Below are positions 7,531 through 16,846 of a DNA stretch of 64,000 bases, piece after piece. The notes beneath the pieces are model-generated. The model saw only the letters and a list, made by a program, of their open reading frames with translations, ran no database searches and was not told the DNA's origin. Each line of letters opens with the position of its first letter. The stretch's first letter is position 1. This DNA comes from Moanibacter sp965226025. Its GTDB lineage: Bacteria > Verrucomicrobiota > Verrucomicrobiia > Opitutales > UBA2987. The position numbers and the translations under genes are program-made. The DNA lies in contig CBDDCD010000002.1 in the NCBI GenBank assembly GCA_965226025.1, positions 62,001-126,000 of the forward strand, in the 5' to 3' direction.

Positions 7531-10086
7531 ATGCCCAAGAAGAAACGCAGTCTCACTCCGATGATGGTGCAGTATCTCGAGATCCGTCGAGGACTGCCCC
7601 CCAATACTCTGCTCCTTTTTCGCTTGGGCGACTTCTACGAGATCTTCCAGGAGGACGCGGAGGAGGGAGCGCCGATTCTGGGCATCACCCTCACCCAAAG
7701 AAACGGAATGCCGATGGCAGGGATCCCCTATCATGCCGTCGACGGCTACGTCAACAAGCTCCTCGCGGCGGGCAAGAAGGTGGCCATCTGCGACCAGATG
7801 GAGGCTCCCAAACCGGGAAAGATCGTCAAGCGGGCGCTCACTCGGATTCTCACTCCCGGCACCACCCTCGAGGACCATCAGATCGAATCAAAAAGGAATC
7901 ACTTTCTCCTCGCACTCAACTTCGACAAATCGAATCTCCTGGCGGCGTGGCTCGATCTGACGACGGGAGAGTTCCAGATCGCCGAGGAAGAGAATCCGGA
8001 CAACCTCATGCCGGTTTTCACGAGCATCGATCCCCGAGAGATTATCACGCCGGAATGGGGACGCCAGGAGTGGCGGAGGAATGACCAGATCCACCCCTGG
8101 CTGGAACGGTTTGAGCAGTTTTGCGATGGCCGGCCCCTGACCGAAGTGTCCGACTACCACTTTGATCGCTCCTCGGGAGTACAGTCGGTCACCGATGCTC
8201 TCGGTGTCCTCAATCTCGAAGGATTCGGCATCCGAGAAGAACATCCCGCCTTGGGTTCGGCCGGCGCTCTGGTCTACTACGCTACTGAGAACCTCTGCGC
8301 CAAACCAAAGAATTTGAGGCAGATCAGGGAATACCGCAGTTCCGGCAGTCTTCTCCTCGATCCTGCCACAATCAGGAATCTCGAGATATTTCAGTCCGCC
8401 CAAAACATCCGACAAGGCTCCCTCCTCGATGCTATGGACCGCACCGTTACGGCGGCTGGAGCGCGCCTCTTGCAGAATTTTCTCTCCGAACCGACTCTCG
8501 ATCTTAAAGAGCTGCAGCAGCGGCAGCGATGTGTGGGCGAGTTTCTCGAAGCGCCCGGCTACGCCTCGGAACTGCAGGAATACCTGAAGTGTATTCGGGA
8601 CCTGCCGCGGGTGCTAGGAAGAATGCAAAACCGCCTCAACAATCCCCGAGAGCCGGGGAGCGTACGCGATACTCTGAAGCAGGTTCCCCTTATCCTGCGA
8701 ATCCTCGACCAGTTTGAGGGACGGGCCATCCGTGGTCTCTCCAAGCGGGTTCGCGACTTTCCCAAAATGAGAGAACTCCTGCAACGCTCTCTCGAAGATG
8801 ATCTTCCAAACCAACTCCAGGAAGGTGGCTACATCCGAGATGGCTACGACTCGAAACTGGATGAGCTGCGCAGCTTCAATCGGGAGAACAAAGCCTGGAT
8901 TTCAAAGCTGGAGCAGGAGGAACAGGGAAGGACCAAGATCAAGAATCTCCGCATCCGCTACAACCACGCCTTCGGCTACTTTTTCGAAGTCTCGAAGTCC
9001 AACCTCCACCTCGTGCCGGACAACTATATCCGCCGGCAGACTATGACCAATGCGGAGCGTTTCTACACCGAGGAGCTGAAGGAGAAAGAGCGCGAGATAC
9101 TCCATGCTGATGAAAAAGCGATAGAGCGTGAAGAAACCCTCTTCCGTGACGTCACCGCCCACATCCTGGCCGAGTCGGAGAACCTCAGGGAATCGGCCAA
9201 CGCCCTGGCCGAAATCGACCTCTATCTCGGTTGGTCGAAAACAGCACGGGAATGGGACTACTGCTGCCCCTCCCTCGATGAAAGCGATCGCATCGAGATC
9301 GAGGAAGGCCGCCATCCCGTGGTCGAACAGACAATGAGGAAAGAGCGTTTCGGTCTCGCCGGGACCCACGCCTTCGTTCCCAATGACGTGGAACTAGGCT
9401 CCGATGAAGCCCAGATTATACTCATCACTGGGCCCAATATGGCTGGGAAGTCGACCTATATCCGCCAGGTCGCACTCATCACCCTCATGGCTCAGATCGG
9501 CTCCTGGGTACCCGCACGCAAGTGCCAGATAGGACTGGTCGACAGGATTTTCTCTCGAGTCGGAGCATCCGATGAGCTGGCCCGCGGCAATTCCACCTTC
9601 ATGGTGGAAATGAACGAAACTGCCAACATCCTCAACAACTCAACCGAACGCACCCTCATCATTCTCGATGAGATCGGTCGCGGTACCAGCACCTACGACG
9701 GTCTCAGCATCGCCTGGGCCGTTGTCGAACATCTTCACGGGGAAGGACCCAGTGGACCTCGCACCCTATTTGCCACCCACTATCACGAACTCACCCAGCT
9801 CGAGAGACTCCTGCCCAGGGTGCGAAACTGTTGCGTTGCAGTGAAGGAGTGGAACGATGAAATCATCTTTGTCCGCCAGGTGGTCAGTGGATCCTCTGAC
9901 CGAAGCTACGGAATCCAGGTGGCGCGCCTCGCCGGCCTACCCGAGAGCGTCATCGACCGCGCCAAGCTCATCCTCGATAAACTCGAAGCCGACGACTCCA
10001 ACCACAACCTCCTGCGCAAACGCCTCAAGAAGATCAAAGCCGCCGAGGAAAAAGGAGAGGAACCGGGCCAGCTGGAGCTGTTTTAA
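7531..10086 (+). CDS. mutS: DNA mismatch repair protein MutS
   Basis: 851 residues, normal length for MutS1. It recognises mismatches and insertion/deletion loops and recruits MutL. Visible: mismatch-binding F-Y-E motif (Phe35-Tyr36-Glu37 in RLGDFYEIF), connector and lever/clamp regions, P-loop GPNMAGKST (about 634-642), Walker B LIILDEIGRGTS, and ATHYHEL. The extreme C-terminus, QLELF, matches the beta-clamp-binding consensus. No mutL is in the window. The ATG follows a TCCAGG stretch. An inverted repeat follows the gene. Confidence 0.97.
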   Translation: MPKKKRSLTPMMVQYLEIRRGLPPNTLLLFRLGDFYEIFQEDAEEGAPILGITLTQRNGMPMAGIPYHAVDGYVNKLLAAGKKVAICDQMEAPKPGKIVKRALTRILTPGTTLEDHQIESKRNHFLLALNFDKSNLLAAWLDLTTGEFQIAEEENPDNLMPVFTSIDPREIITPEWGRQEWRRNDQIHPWLERFEQFCDGRPLTEVSDYHFDRSSGVQSVTDALGVLNLEGFGIREEHPALGSAGALVYYATENLCAKPKNLRQIREYRSSGSLLLDPATIRNLEIFQSAQNIRQGSLLDAMDRTVTAAGARLLQNFLSEPTLDLKELQQRQRCVGEFLEAPGYASELQEYLKCIRDLPRVLGRMQNRLNNPREPGSVRDTLKQVPLILRILDQFEGRAIRGLSKRVRDFPKMRELLQRSLEDDLPNQLQEGGYIRDGYDSKLDELRSFNRENKAWISKLEQEEQGRTKIKNLRIRYNHAFGYFFEVSKSNLHLVPDNYIRRQTMTNAERFYTEELKEKEREILHADEKAIEREETLFRDVTAHILAESENLRESANALAEIDLYLGWSKTAREWDYCCPSLDESDRIEIEEGRHPVVEQTMRKERFGLAGTHAFVPNDVELGSDEAQIILITGPNMAGKSTYIRQVALITLMAQIGSWVPARKCQIGLVDRIFSRVGASDELARGNSTFMVEMNETANILNNSTERTLIILDEIGRGTSTYDGLSIAWAVVEHLHGEGPSGPRTLFATHYHELTQLERLLPRVRNCCVAVKEWNDEIIFVRQVVSGSSDRSYGIQVARLAGLPESVIDRAKLILDKLEADDSNHNLLRKRLKKIKAAEEKGEEPGQLELF

Positions 10087-10155
10087 CTTGAAACTTCAAT
10101 TCACCATTGGCCGGTAGGGCCATGGGCTTGTTTGCCGGAGTAGTGAAATCTGGAT

Positions 10156-10254
10156 GGACGAGGGCTCTCGAGTCCCTCAGCTCGGATACCTCACACTTTC
10201 CGTCGCAAGGCGAAGCAGATTGCTCGGTAGAAGAGGACTCGAGGGCCCTCGTCC
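10156..10254. repeat. Inverted repeat between convergent genes
   Basis: 20-bp arms (10156-10175 and 10235-10254, one mismatch; core CTCGAG) around 59 bp, between the 3' ends of mutS and the PEP-CTERM gene. Could act as a bidirectional transcription barrier; no U-runs. Confidence 0.65.
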
Positions 10255-10370
10255 CTCCAATACTCAAGAACGAGGTGCGGTCTCTGATGCCAGGACTTCT
10301 GTGTTTCGCATCAACCAACCCCAAGATCCTACGGACCAAGCCTGCTGGATTTGCAGGCTGGAAAGTCGTA

Positions 10371-11234
10371 CTACCCTGAGGAGGTCTCCCGCTTCCGAAA
10401 AAGCGAGTAGCTGATCAGAGCCCCCACCAAGCTAAGAGCATAGGTTGATGGCTCCGGGATGGCGAAAGCGAGCGCGTCGAGGGAATCCACACTGTTTCCT
10501 AGTTCCGTGATCTCACCAGAGGACGTGTTAATCGTGATCAATATCCGATTGGTGTTTGATGGCTCCCCTTCGAAAGCAACATTGGATTTCAATGATCCGA
10601 ACAGCGTACCAAACTCATCAAAAGCAAGGGCGTTGATGTAGTCCGAGGAACTTGCGCCGAATAAGTTCGCCACTTGTGACGCCGAACCATCCACGGGATT
10701 TATCTCGTGCAAGTTTCCTGTTGAAGTCTCGCCGGTTAAGAATATCTCTCCCTGAGAGTTAGCGGCAAGGCCGCCGCCGTTTGTGTTCAGCCCTGAGTCC
10801 CCCACTAATGTCGCCTGGCCGTTTGCCAAACTAATGGTGAAAAGATCATGGGCGCCTCCCACGAGCCAGCCGAAGAGAACGCCGGCGGCATTAAAGGTAA
10901 GATCGGCCATCGTCTCGTCAGGAAACCCGTAGGGACCCACTACTGTTCCCTGGCCCGTTTGCGCATTTATCGTAATAAGGTTTCCAGGGGAATTTGGATC
11001 CTTCTTCGCCGTTGACCCATAGAGAATTCCAGTCTGCGGATTGAGTGCCAGCCCCGTGACCGCGAACCCGATTTGACCCACGACGGTATCAACCGAGCCG
11101 TCCGCCTTTTTCAGAATGTAAAGATTCGATAGTTTACCGCCCGAACCATCCGCGGCGAAGAGTACCAACTGCCCCCGCACGGGCAAACCGGCAAGCACGA
11201 GGATTAGAAACGATAGGTATATTGAAGCTCTCAT
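10371..11234 (-). CDS. PEP-CTERM sorting-domain protein, propeller-like
   Basis: 287 residues from ATG at 11234, giving the signal peptide MRASIYLSFLILVLAGLPVRGQ. The body has repeats of the form LFAADGSGG, SNLYILKKADGS, GNLITINAQTGQG, LFTISLANGQAT, which look like beta-propeller blades. The C-terminus is a PEP-CTERM signal: IPEPSTYAL, a hydrophobic helix, then RKRE. Such proteins are processed by an exosortase and exported, often with exopolysaccharide; no exosortase gene is present here. It is about 50% similar by eye to the next gene, a tandem paralogue. GGGAG sits unusually close to the start. Confidence 0.85.
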   Translation of the reverse strand: MRASIYLSFLILVLAGLPVRGQLVLFAADGSGGKLSNLYILKKADGSVDTVVGQIGFAVTGLALNPQTGILYGSTAKKDPNSPGNLITINAQTGQGTVVGPYGFPDETMADLTFNAAGVLFGWLVGGAHDLFTISLANGQATLVGDSGLNTNGGGLAANSQGEIFLTGETSTGNLHEINPVDGSASQVANLFGASSSDYINALAFDEFGTLFGSLKSNVAFEGEPSNTNRILITINTSSGEITELGNSVDSLDALAFAIPEPSTYALSLVGALISYSLFRKRETSSG

Positions 11235-11433
11235 ACTCCCAACTGTCGCCAAGTCTGAATGCTGCGCTGTCGCGATATTACGCTTTATGAAAGGAACCGA
11301 TTTAAGCAGCTCGATCCAAAAAAAGCAAGAACACAGTAGACTCGCGACCTCAGACGTCTCAACCACGCTGAGCGGGAAGGACGAGAACGAGAACGATTTT
11401 TTCAATTTTCGCTTCCGAAACGTCTGAAATTCC

Positions 11434-11466
11434 CACCCGGAAACCCGCATCAGCATTGAAGTCCAG
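11434..11466 (-). repeat. CTGAAACTTCAATG-family element, partial copy
   Basis: On the minus strand this reads as a slightly diverged TTCAATGCTGATGCGGGTTT core shared with copies at 18561, 28437 and 47012. It lies between the two PEP-CTERM genes. A short CCCGCTCAGCGGG palindrome (11488-11500) follows. Confidence 0.55.
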
Positions 11467-11501
11467 TCAGCGCAGCCTCCCGCCGCTCCCGCTCAGCGGG
11501 A

Positions 11502-12392
11502 TCACTTCCGACGGTAGACCGAGACCAGAGCCAAAGCCCCTAACAAAACAAGGGCCAGCGTCGAGGCCTCGGGGATGGCATCAAAGACGATCGCATCGAG
11601 TTTATCGACCGACTGCCCCAACACCGTCACTTCACCGGTATCCGTGTCGATCCTGCCGAGGAGGTACTCATCGCCCTTGGTGAAAATCTTGAGGGAGGCG
11701 TAGAGTTCGTCATTCTCGTCAAAAGCGAGAGCACCCTTGATACTACCGTATCCGCCGTCGCCGAAGAGAGTACGCAGCAGTGAAGCGGAACCATCCGATG
11801 GGTCGACCGTATGTAGATTATTGCCCTGATCGTCTCCGGCAAAATAGAGGGTGCCGGTAGAGTCGAAGGCGAGACCGGAACCCTCTGTGCTCAGACCGGA
11901 TTCTCCACGACTGGTCGCCTCCCCGGTACTGAGGTTGATCGAAAAGAGGTCTTCATCATTGGGTTCGAGCCATCCGAAGAGATTGCCCAATGGATCAAAA
12001 GTGATATCCGCCATCGTCTGGTCCGCAATTAGGCCGAGGGAGCCGAGCTCCTCGGCTTTAACACCAGATCCGAATCCAAAGCTTCCTATCATCGATCCCT
12101 GGCCGGTCTGCTTGTCGATCGAAATGAGATAGCCCGGAGCGGTTTGATCATTCCTGGATACCGAACCGTACATCTGTCCCGTCAAAGGATGAACAGCCAA
12201 ACCCGTGACCGCGAATCCAATCTGACCGATCACCGTATCGACAGACCCATCCGATCTGTTGAGGATGTAGAGATTGGAGGGGTTGCCGCCCGCCCCGTCG
12301 GCGCCAAAGAGGACCATCTGGCCCTGCAGTGCTGTGCCTGTGAATAGGACCGCGAGTAGGGCCGCAAGAATTGAGCGAATAAGCGTCTTCAC
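11502..12392 (-). CDS. PEP-CTERM-like (PEA variant) propeller-like protein
   Basis: 296 residues from GTG at 12392 (KTLIRSILAALLAVLF signal peptide, cut near LQGQ); GGAG lies ten bases upstream. A TTG eleven codons earlier is an alternative. Same repeats as its neighbour (LFGADGAGG, SNLYILNRSDGS, YLISIDKQTGQG, LFSINLSTGEAT). The C-terminal sorting signal is IPEASTLAL plus a hydrophobic helix ending YRRK, so the canonical PEP tripeptide is PEA here. Presumed exported; role unknown. Confidence 0.83.
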   Translation of the reverse strand: MKTLIRSILAALLAVLFTGTALQGQMVLFGADGAGGNPSNLYILNRSDGSVDTVIGQIGFAVTGLAVHPLTGQMYGSVSRNDQTAPGYLISIDKQTGQGSMIGSFGFGSGVKAEELGSLGLIADQTMADITFDPLGNLFGWLEPNDEDLFSINLSTGEATSRGESGLSTEGSGLAFDSTGTLYFAGDDQGNNLHTVDPSDGSASLLRTLFGDGGYGSIKGALAFDENDELYASLKIFTKGDEYLLGRIDTDTGEVTVLGQSVDKLDAIVFDAIPEASTLALVLLGALALVSVYRRK

Positions 12393-12500
12393 AATTCGAA
12401 TCTCCAATTTCCTAATGTAGTTCAACGGTTCGGACCAGCCTCAATTAATGTCAGTTTCTACGCCCGTTGCAATCTCGAAATTCTCCTCCGCCCGGAATCT

Positions 12501-12542
12501 CTGCAAATTAGAATGATCCTATCGGATCATTCTAATTTGCAG
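12501..12542. promoter_or_regulatory. Perfect 19-bp-arm palindrome in a divergent intergenic region
   Basis: Arms 12501-12519 and 12524-12542 around TATC; inner half-site AGAATGATCC. Lies between the divergent starts at 12392 (-) and 12602 (+). Could be an operator, a cruciform or a repeat-derived hairpin. Confidence 0.55.
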
Positions 12543-12601
12543 TGGGAGCGGCGGGAGGATCATCATTGTAATTCCAACCGCCGGCAATAGAATGCAATCC
12601 G

Positions 12602-14401
12602 ATGTTTTTCCTCCGAAAAATCGGCAGTTTTCTACGTGGTGGGGCCACCCCGGGCCAACTCATGATGGCGACCCTCCTCGGTGGCGCATTGGCCTTTCTT
12701 CCCGGGTTCACCCAGGCGCCGGGACTCCTGGTATTTGAGATTCTCCTCCTCCTGCTGCTCAACGCCAACCTCTTCATCGCCGGGCTCACCCTCCTGATCG
12801 GTCGATTTCTCTTCTATCTCCTTCTTCCGGTCTCTTTCTGGATCGGCCGGATCCTGATTGACGGTCCCACGGCGAGCCTTTTTGAGCTCCTCATCAACGG
12901 TCCGGTCACAGCCTGGTTCGGTTTCGAGAACTACGTCACCACGGGAGGGTTTTTCCTCGGTCTGCTCTACGGATTCGTGGTGGGCCGGCTGGTGATCGGA
13001 GCCCTACGGCGATTTCGCGAAAAAATGGCTCAACTGGAGGAGAACTCGGAAGGATACCAGAGGGCCATTGGCAAACCGTGGGTGCGGGTTCTCGCCTTCA
13101 TCTTTCTCGGAGGAGTGAAAGGGAAGCAGTCCTGGAATGAGCTGGCCCAGGCCAAGCGGGGCAATCCTATTCGAGTCGTAGGGGTCGTAATCGCCGTCCT
13201 TACCCTTTTCCTTATTACGGTAGCCTACCACTATCTCGACGCGACGGTCCTCAAGGTCGCCCTCCTAACCGGCCTCGAGAAAGTCAATGGAGCTACCGTT
13301 GACGTGGGGAAAGTAGAACTCGACATCTCAAGTAACCGTCTCTCCATTTCTGACCTCGCCCTAGCCGATCCTGCCGATCTCGAACGCAATACTTTCGAGG
13401 CGCAGACGATTGAGGCCGACGTCAGCGGGCTCAGTCTTCTCCGTCGAAAGTTCGCCGCCGACCATGTAGAGGTATCGGGCGCGGCGATCGGGAAGGAGCG
13501 ACTATTTCCAGGAGTGATCGTTGGAAAAAAGCGAGAGCCAGAGGATGTCCCAACCGGTGATGGGAAGTCCCTCGAGGAGATCGTGGAAGAGGCGAAAACG
13601 TGGAAGCAGCGCCTCTCCCAGCTCAAGGCCTGGCTCGACCGGCTCTCCGAATACCGCGACTTACCCGGTGAAGATGGAGAATCGCTCTCCCAACGCCTTC
13701 GCAGACAGCGAGAGGCCGAGGGATACGCCGGGCTCTACGCCAATCACCGAATCTCCGGCAGCCCGACCCTCACGATTACCAGCATCACGGCGAACGGAGT
13801 CCGCGTCGAACAGATGCCTGGCGAGCAACTCGACATTAAGGGGAAAAACCTCTCCACCAATCCCTCGCTGCTCGAGGGTGTTCCCGAGTTAGTCGTCCAC
13901 GCCCAATCGGACCTCCTATTCGGAAAATTGATAGCAGGAGGCCTCGCCTCCGGAAAGGGAGCGAATTCGGTTTCCCTCTACGTCAGGAATCTTTCGATCG
14001 ACCAGATTTCCGAGTCCGTTCCCGACGATGTCGACTTCCCTTTTAACGGCGGCACCCTTTCTCTCCAAGGAGAGGGCACTCTGGAAAGGACCTATCTTAC
14101 TCTCCCGATAAAAGTAACGATTCAGGATTCTGAGGTGACGCTCCCCAGGATAGGGACGAGGCGGGTCTCGAGACTCACCCTTCCCGTAAGAATCGAGGGC
14201 CCTCTCGACAACCCGAAGCTGAAGATCGATCCCGACGCCCTCCGAAAGGCGCTCACCTCGGTCGGGAAATCGGCGGTGAAGGATCTGATAAATCGAAAAG
14301 CCGGGGAGCTCTTCCAGGATTCCGGGGACGAAGGGGAATCCTCCGGATTGGAAAAAGCAAAGTCGATCTTTAAGGGGTTCCTGAAAAAGAACGATCAATG
14401 A
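12602..14401 (+). CDS. AsmA-like membrane protein (TIGR03546 plus TIGR03545-type regions)
   Basis: 599 residues. The N-terminal ~150 residues hold several hydrophobic helices (GGALAFLPGF, LLVFEILLLLLLNANLF, FLFYLLLPVSFWIG, FLGLLYGFVVGRLV), as in TIGR03546/DUF2062-type proteins. Another transmembrane helix lies at ~195-215 (VVGVVIAVLTLFLITVAYHYL). The rest is a large extracytoplasmic AsmA-like region (VDVGKVELDIS, FEAQTIEADVSGLSLLRRKF, FPFNGGTLSLQGEGTL, VRIEGPLDNPKLKIDPD). In other bacteria I recall these two families as separate adjacent genes; here they form one polypeptide. A role in envelope lipid transport or assembly is an inference from AsmA homology. Confidence 0.75.
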   Translation: MFFLRKIGSFLRGGATPGQLMMATLLGGALAFLPGFTQAPGLLVFEILLLLLLNANLFIAGLTLLIGRFLFYLLLPVSFWIGRILIDGPTASLFELLINGPVTAWFGFENYVTTGGFFLGLLYGFVVGRLVIGALRRFREKMAQLEENSEGYQRAIGKPWVRVLAFIFLGGVKGKQSWNELAQAKRGNPIRVVGVVIAVLTLFLITVAYHYLDATVLKVALLTGLEKVNGATVDVGKVELDISSNRLSISDLALADPADLERNTFEAQTIEADVSGLSLLRRKFAADHVEVSGAAIGKERLFPGVIVGKKREPEDVPTGDGKSLEEIVEEAKTWKQRLSQLKAWLDRLSEYRDLPGEDGESLSQRLRRQREAEGYAGLYANHRISGSPTLTITSITANGVRVEQMPGEQLDIKGKNLSTNPSLLEGVPELVVHAQSDLLFGKLIAGGLASGKGANSVSLYVRNLSIDQISESVPDDVDFPFNGGTLSLQGEGTLERTYLTLPIKVTIQDSEVTLPRIGTRRVSRLTLPVRIEGPLDNPKLKIDPDALRKALTSVGKSAVKDLINRKAGELFQDSGDEGESSGLEKAKSIFKGFLKKNDQ

Positions 14402-14508
14402 TTCTCGGAATAGCCGCTGCGAGAATTCAGTTTTATCCTAAACAGTTTCGAACTCTAGCCGATTTTCAGGGGTGGATGGAGACTTAATCCTCAACACCCA
14501 GGAATGAA

Positions 14509-15027
14509 TTGGTTGAAGCACCAATCACTTTAGAACCGAAGAGGGAGCATTGCGTCATCGGAGTTGGTGATTTCGGAGTGTCAAACTCCGCCGACGCAAC
14601 GTTGAGCACGTATGCACTCGGATCATGCGTCGCGATAATCGCCTATGATCCGGCGAATCTGATCGCGGGCCTTTTGCATTTCATGCTTCCCGATTCAAGC
14701 AAGTTCCCGGATCGGGCCATTATGCACCCTTCCATTTTCGCCGATACAGGAATGCAGTTGCTAATGTGGAAGATGAAAGAAAACAGCGCTGATCGGGTAG
14801 CGCTCAAGATCTTCCTAGCGGGAGGCGCCAGCGAACTTAGTGGCGACGCGATGTTCAGCCTGGGAGCGCGCAACATTGAGGCGATTCACAACATCCTTGA
14901 AGCAGAAGGGCTCGAAGTTGAGGAAGAGGATTTGGGTGGAGTGACCAATCGAAACCTACGTTTCGAGATAGGCAGCGGACTTCTCGAGGTAAAAACGACC
15001 GTATCCAAACAGATCTGCCTCAAATGA
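14509..15027 (+). CDS. cheD: CheD chemoreceptor glutamine deamidase, copy 1
   Basis: 172 residues from TTG at 14509, with AGGA at 14500-14503; no in-frame ATG exists downstream of the preceding stop. CheD deamidates glutamines of chemoreceptors and interacts with CheC/CheX-type phosphatases. The catalytic set is intact: Thr34, Cys40 (LGSC) and His57 (GLLHFMLP), with the same Cys-His spacing as Thermotoga CheD. The stop overlaps the next start (ATGA at 15024-15027), implying coupling with the HDOD protein. No receptor or cheA/W gene is nearby, so the target is unknown. Confidence 0.88.
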   Translation: MVEAPITLEPKREHCVIGVGDFGVSNSADATLSTYALGSCVAIIAYDPANLIAGLLHFMLPDSSKFPDRAIMHPSIFADTGMQLLMWKMKENSADRVALKIFLAGGASELSGDAMFSLGARNIEAIHNILEAEGLEVEEEDLGGVTNRNLRFEIGSGLLEVKTTVSKQICLK

Positions 15028-15869
15028 ATCTCGAGGAACTCATAGAGAAAGTGGACGATATCCCTCCAGGGGTTCAGGTCCTGCCTAAACTTCAGAACCT
15101 GTTGAGGAACGATGATTATAGCTTCGATGAGATCGTTGAGTTGATAAAAATCGATCCCTCTCTTACGGCCCAGGTACTCAGGCTGAGCAACAGCGCTTAC
15201 TACGGTTACGTTGTTCGTATTGTCGATATCGAAGAAGCCGTTGGAAAGATCGGCATGCAGGAGGTGTGCAAGCTTGTCGCTATGGTCTGTAGTTTAGAAC
15301 TCCTTCGTGACGCCCAGCCTGTCTGCTGTCTCGACGAGGGTCAACTCTGGGAACAATCCTTCGCCTCTGGAGTGATTATGGAGAAGATGGCTTGGGTTAC
15401 AGGGCAGAATCCAAGCGTGGCCTACACGATCGGATTGCTTCATTCTCTCGGTAAGGTCGTCATAAACAAATACCTCTCCGATTCGTATGATATGGTCTTT
15501 CACTATCTCGAAGAGGAAGGTATGAGCCTGACCGATTCCGAGAGGAAGGTCTTGGGCTTCGATCACGCAGAGATCGGGGCCTCTCTTCTTAAAAGCTGGG
15601 ATTTTTCGCCGGAAATCTATACTCCTATCCAGTACCAGTACAGTCCCATGGAGGTATCGGAATTCAAAGCCCCAACCTGCATGATGCACCTCTCCAATTG
15701 GATCGTGGCCAGCATGGGCCTCAATCACGGAAAGGATGCATGGGCATTCGAATGCAATCCTAAAGCTGCCCAGGAGATCGACGTCTCTTCCGACGCGCTC
15801 GCGGGATACCTCATAGACGCCCACGAAAAACTCAAAGAAGTGCAAAGCCGCATACTCCTTGCGGTTTGA
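15024..15869 (+). CDS. HDOD-domain signalling protein, copy 1
   Basis: 281 residues overlapping cheD by 4 bases. The HDOD domain (about 14-215) shows the family pattern: LPKLQNLLRN, FDEIVELIKIDPSLTAQVLRLSNSAYYG, IEEAVGKIGM, and the degenerate HD-like segments GLLHSLGKVVINKY and FDHAEIGASLL. HDOD proteins usually lack the metal-dependent hydrolase site and act as regulatory scaffolds in motility and c-di-GMP networks. The pairing with cheD, repeated downstream, suggests the two act together (inference). Confidence 0.85.
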   Translation: MNLEELIEKVDDIPPGVQVLPKLQNLLRNDDYSFDEIVELIKIDPSLTAQVLRLSNSAYYGYVVRIVDIEEAVGKIGMQEVCKLVAMVCSLELLRDAQPVCCLDEGQLWEQSFASGVIMEKMAWVTGQNPSVAYTIGLLHSLGKVVINKYLSDSYDMVFHYLEEEGMSLTDSERKVLGFDHAEIGASLLKSWDFSPEIYTPIQYQYSPMEVSEFKAPTCMMHLSNWIVASMGLNHGKDAWAFECNPKAAQEIDVSSDALAGYLIDAHEKLKEVQSRILLAV

Positions 15870-16113
15870 TGGAAAGTCTCAGGAGGGACGAAGATTAACT
15901 GAACTGCCACAATTCGGCTTTGAACCTTCCCGTGGTATCGAGACTTCATTTCTCGAAAGCGACACCGATGTTTTTGGTTAGACGATTTTAGCTTCGGCGA
16001 GAGCTCGTTTCACTCGAGCCGAGGGTTTCTCTACATGCAGACCAAGACAGGACGGACCAGCCGAAACTACAAGACACTGTGAAGAAAGACATTCGAGAGG
16101 AGGAGATTGCGCG

Positions 16114-16620
16114 ATGAGCCTTGTACAATGCGCCTCCTCCAGCCAGCTCGTGGTCGGCATCTCCGATATGAAGATCAGTGATGATCCCAATCAGGAACTG
16201 ATCACCTACTCCCTTGGATCCTGTCTCGGAATCGCCGTCCATGATCCCATCGCTCAGATCGGAGGCCTCCTTCACGTTCTTCTGCCAAGTTCCTCAATCC
16301 TGCCGGACAAGGCCGCCGATTTGCCGTTCACCTTTGTCGATACCGGCGTTGCTCGACTCTTTCACTCCCTCAACCAGGCCGGTGGGGAAAGAACCCGCCT
16401 CATCGCAAAAGCAGCGGGCGGAGCTCGAATGAAAGGTGCCTCCGGGAACCTCAATATCGGAGAGAGGAACCTGCAAGCTCTGGTCGATATTTTTCACGGA
16501 AACGGAATCCCGATTCAGGCCCACGCCATCGGCGGACACCTGTCAAGAACCCTTCGCATGAATGTCGGAACTGGTTGTGTCACCGTTCAAAGCCCGGGCC
16601 ACGAGGATCTTCAGCTGTGA
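16114..16620 (+). CDS. cheD: CheD chemoreceptor glutamine deamidase, copy 2
   Basis: 168 residues; strong Shine-Dalgarno AGAGGAGGAG at about 16091-16100. Catalytic residues conserved: Thr31, Cys37 (LGSC) and His54 (GLLHVLLP). KAAGGARMKG and IGERN motifs also fit CheD. Clearly diverged from copy 1, so this is an old duplication. Separated from HDOD copy 1 by 244 bp without a gene and from HDOD copy 2 by 226 bp, which could contain promoters. Confidence 0.9.
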   Translation: MSLVQCASSSQLVVGISDMKISDDPNQELITYSLGSCLGIAVHDPIAQIGGLLHVLLPSSSILPDKAADLPFTFVDTGVARLFHSLNQAGGERTRLIAKAAGGARMKGASGNLNIGERNLQALVDIFHGNGIPIQAHAIGGHLSRTLRMNVGTGCVTVQSPGHEDLQL

Positions 16621-16846
16621 GGCCGTTCCTTATCGGTTCGGACGAATCTTCACGCGGCAGAGTCCCCAGATTCAAAAGGGTATATTCATCCACCTCAGCC
16701 TCTATCCGGTCACAGTCCCGACTCCCATCAAATTTGGGAAAGGGTCCAATTAAACAAATTAGCACTAAAACCGTTATTAAGCCATTACTAACCGCGGTCA
16801 ATCGCGGTCCCGTATTCGTGATCCTGTAGGAACTGGATGATATTTC

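Noticed and set aside
14504..14506. ATG as start of cheD copy 1
   Set aside because: Out of frame with the CheD reading frame; TTG at 14509 is in frame and has AGGA at proper distance.
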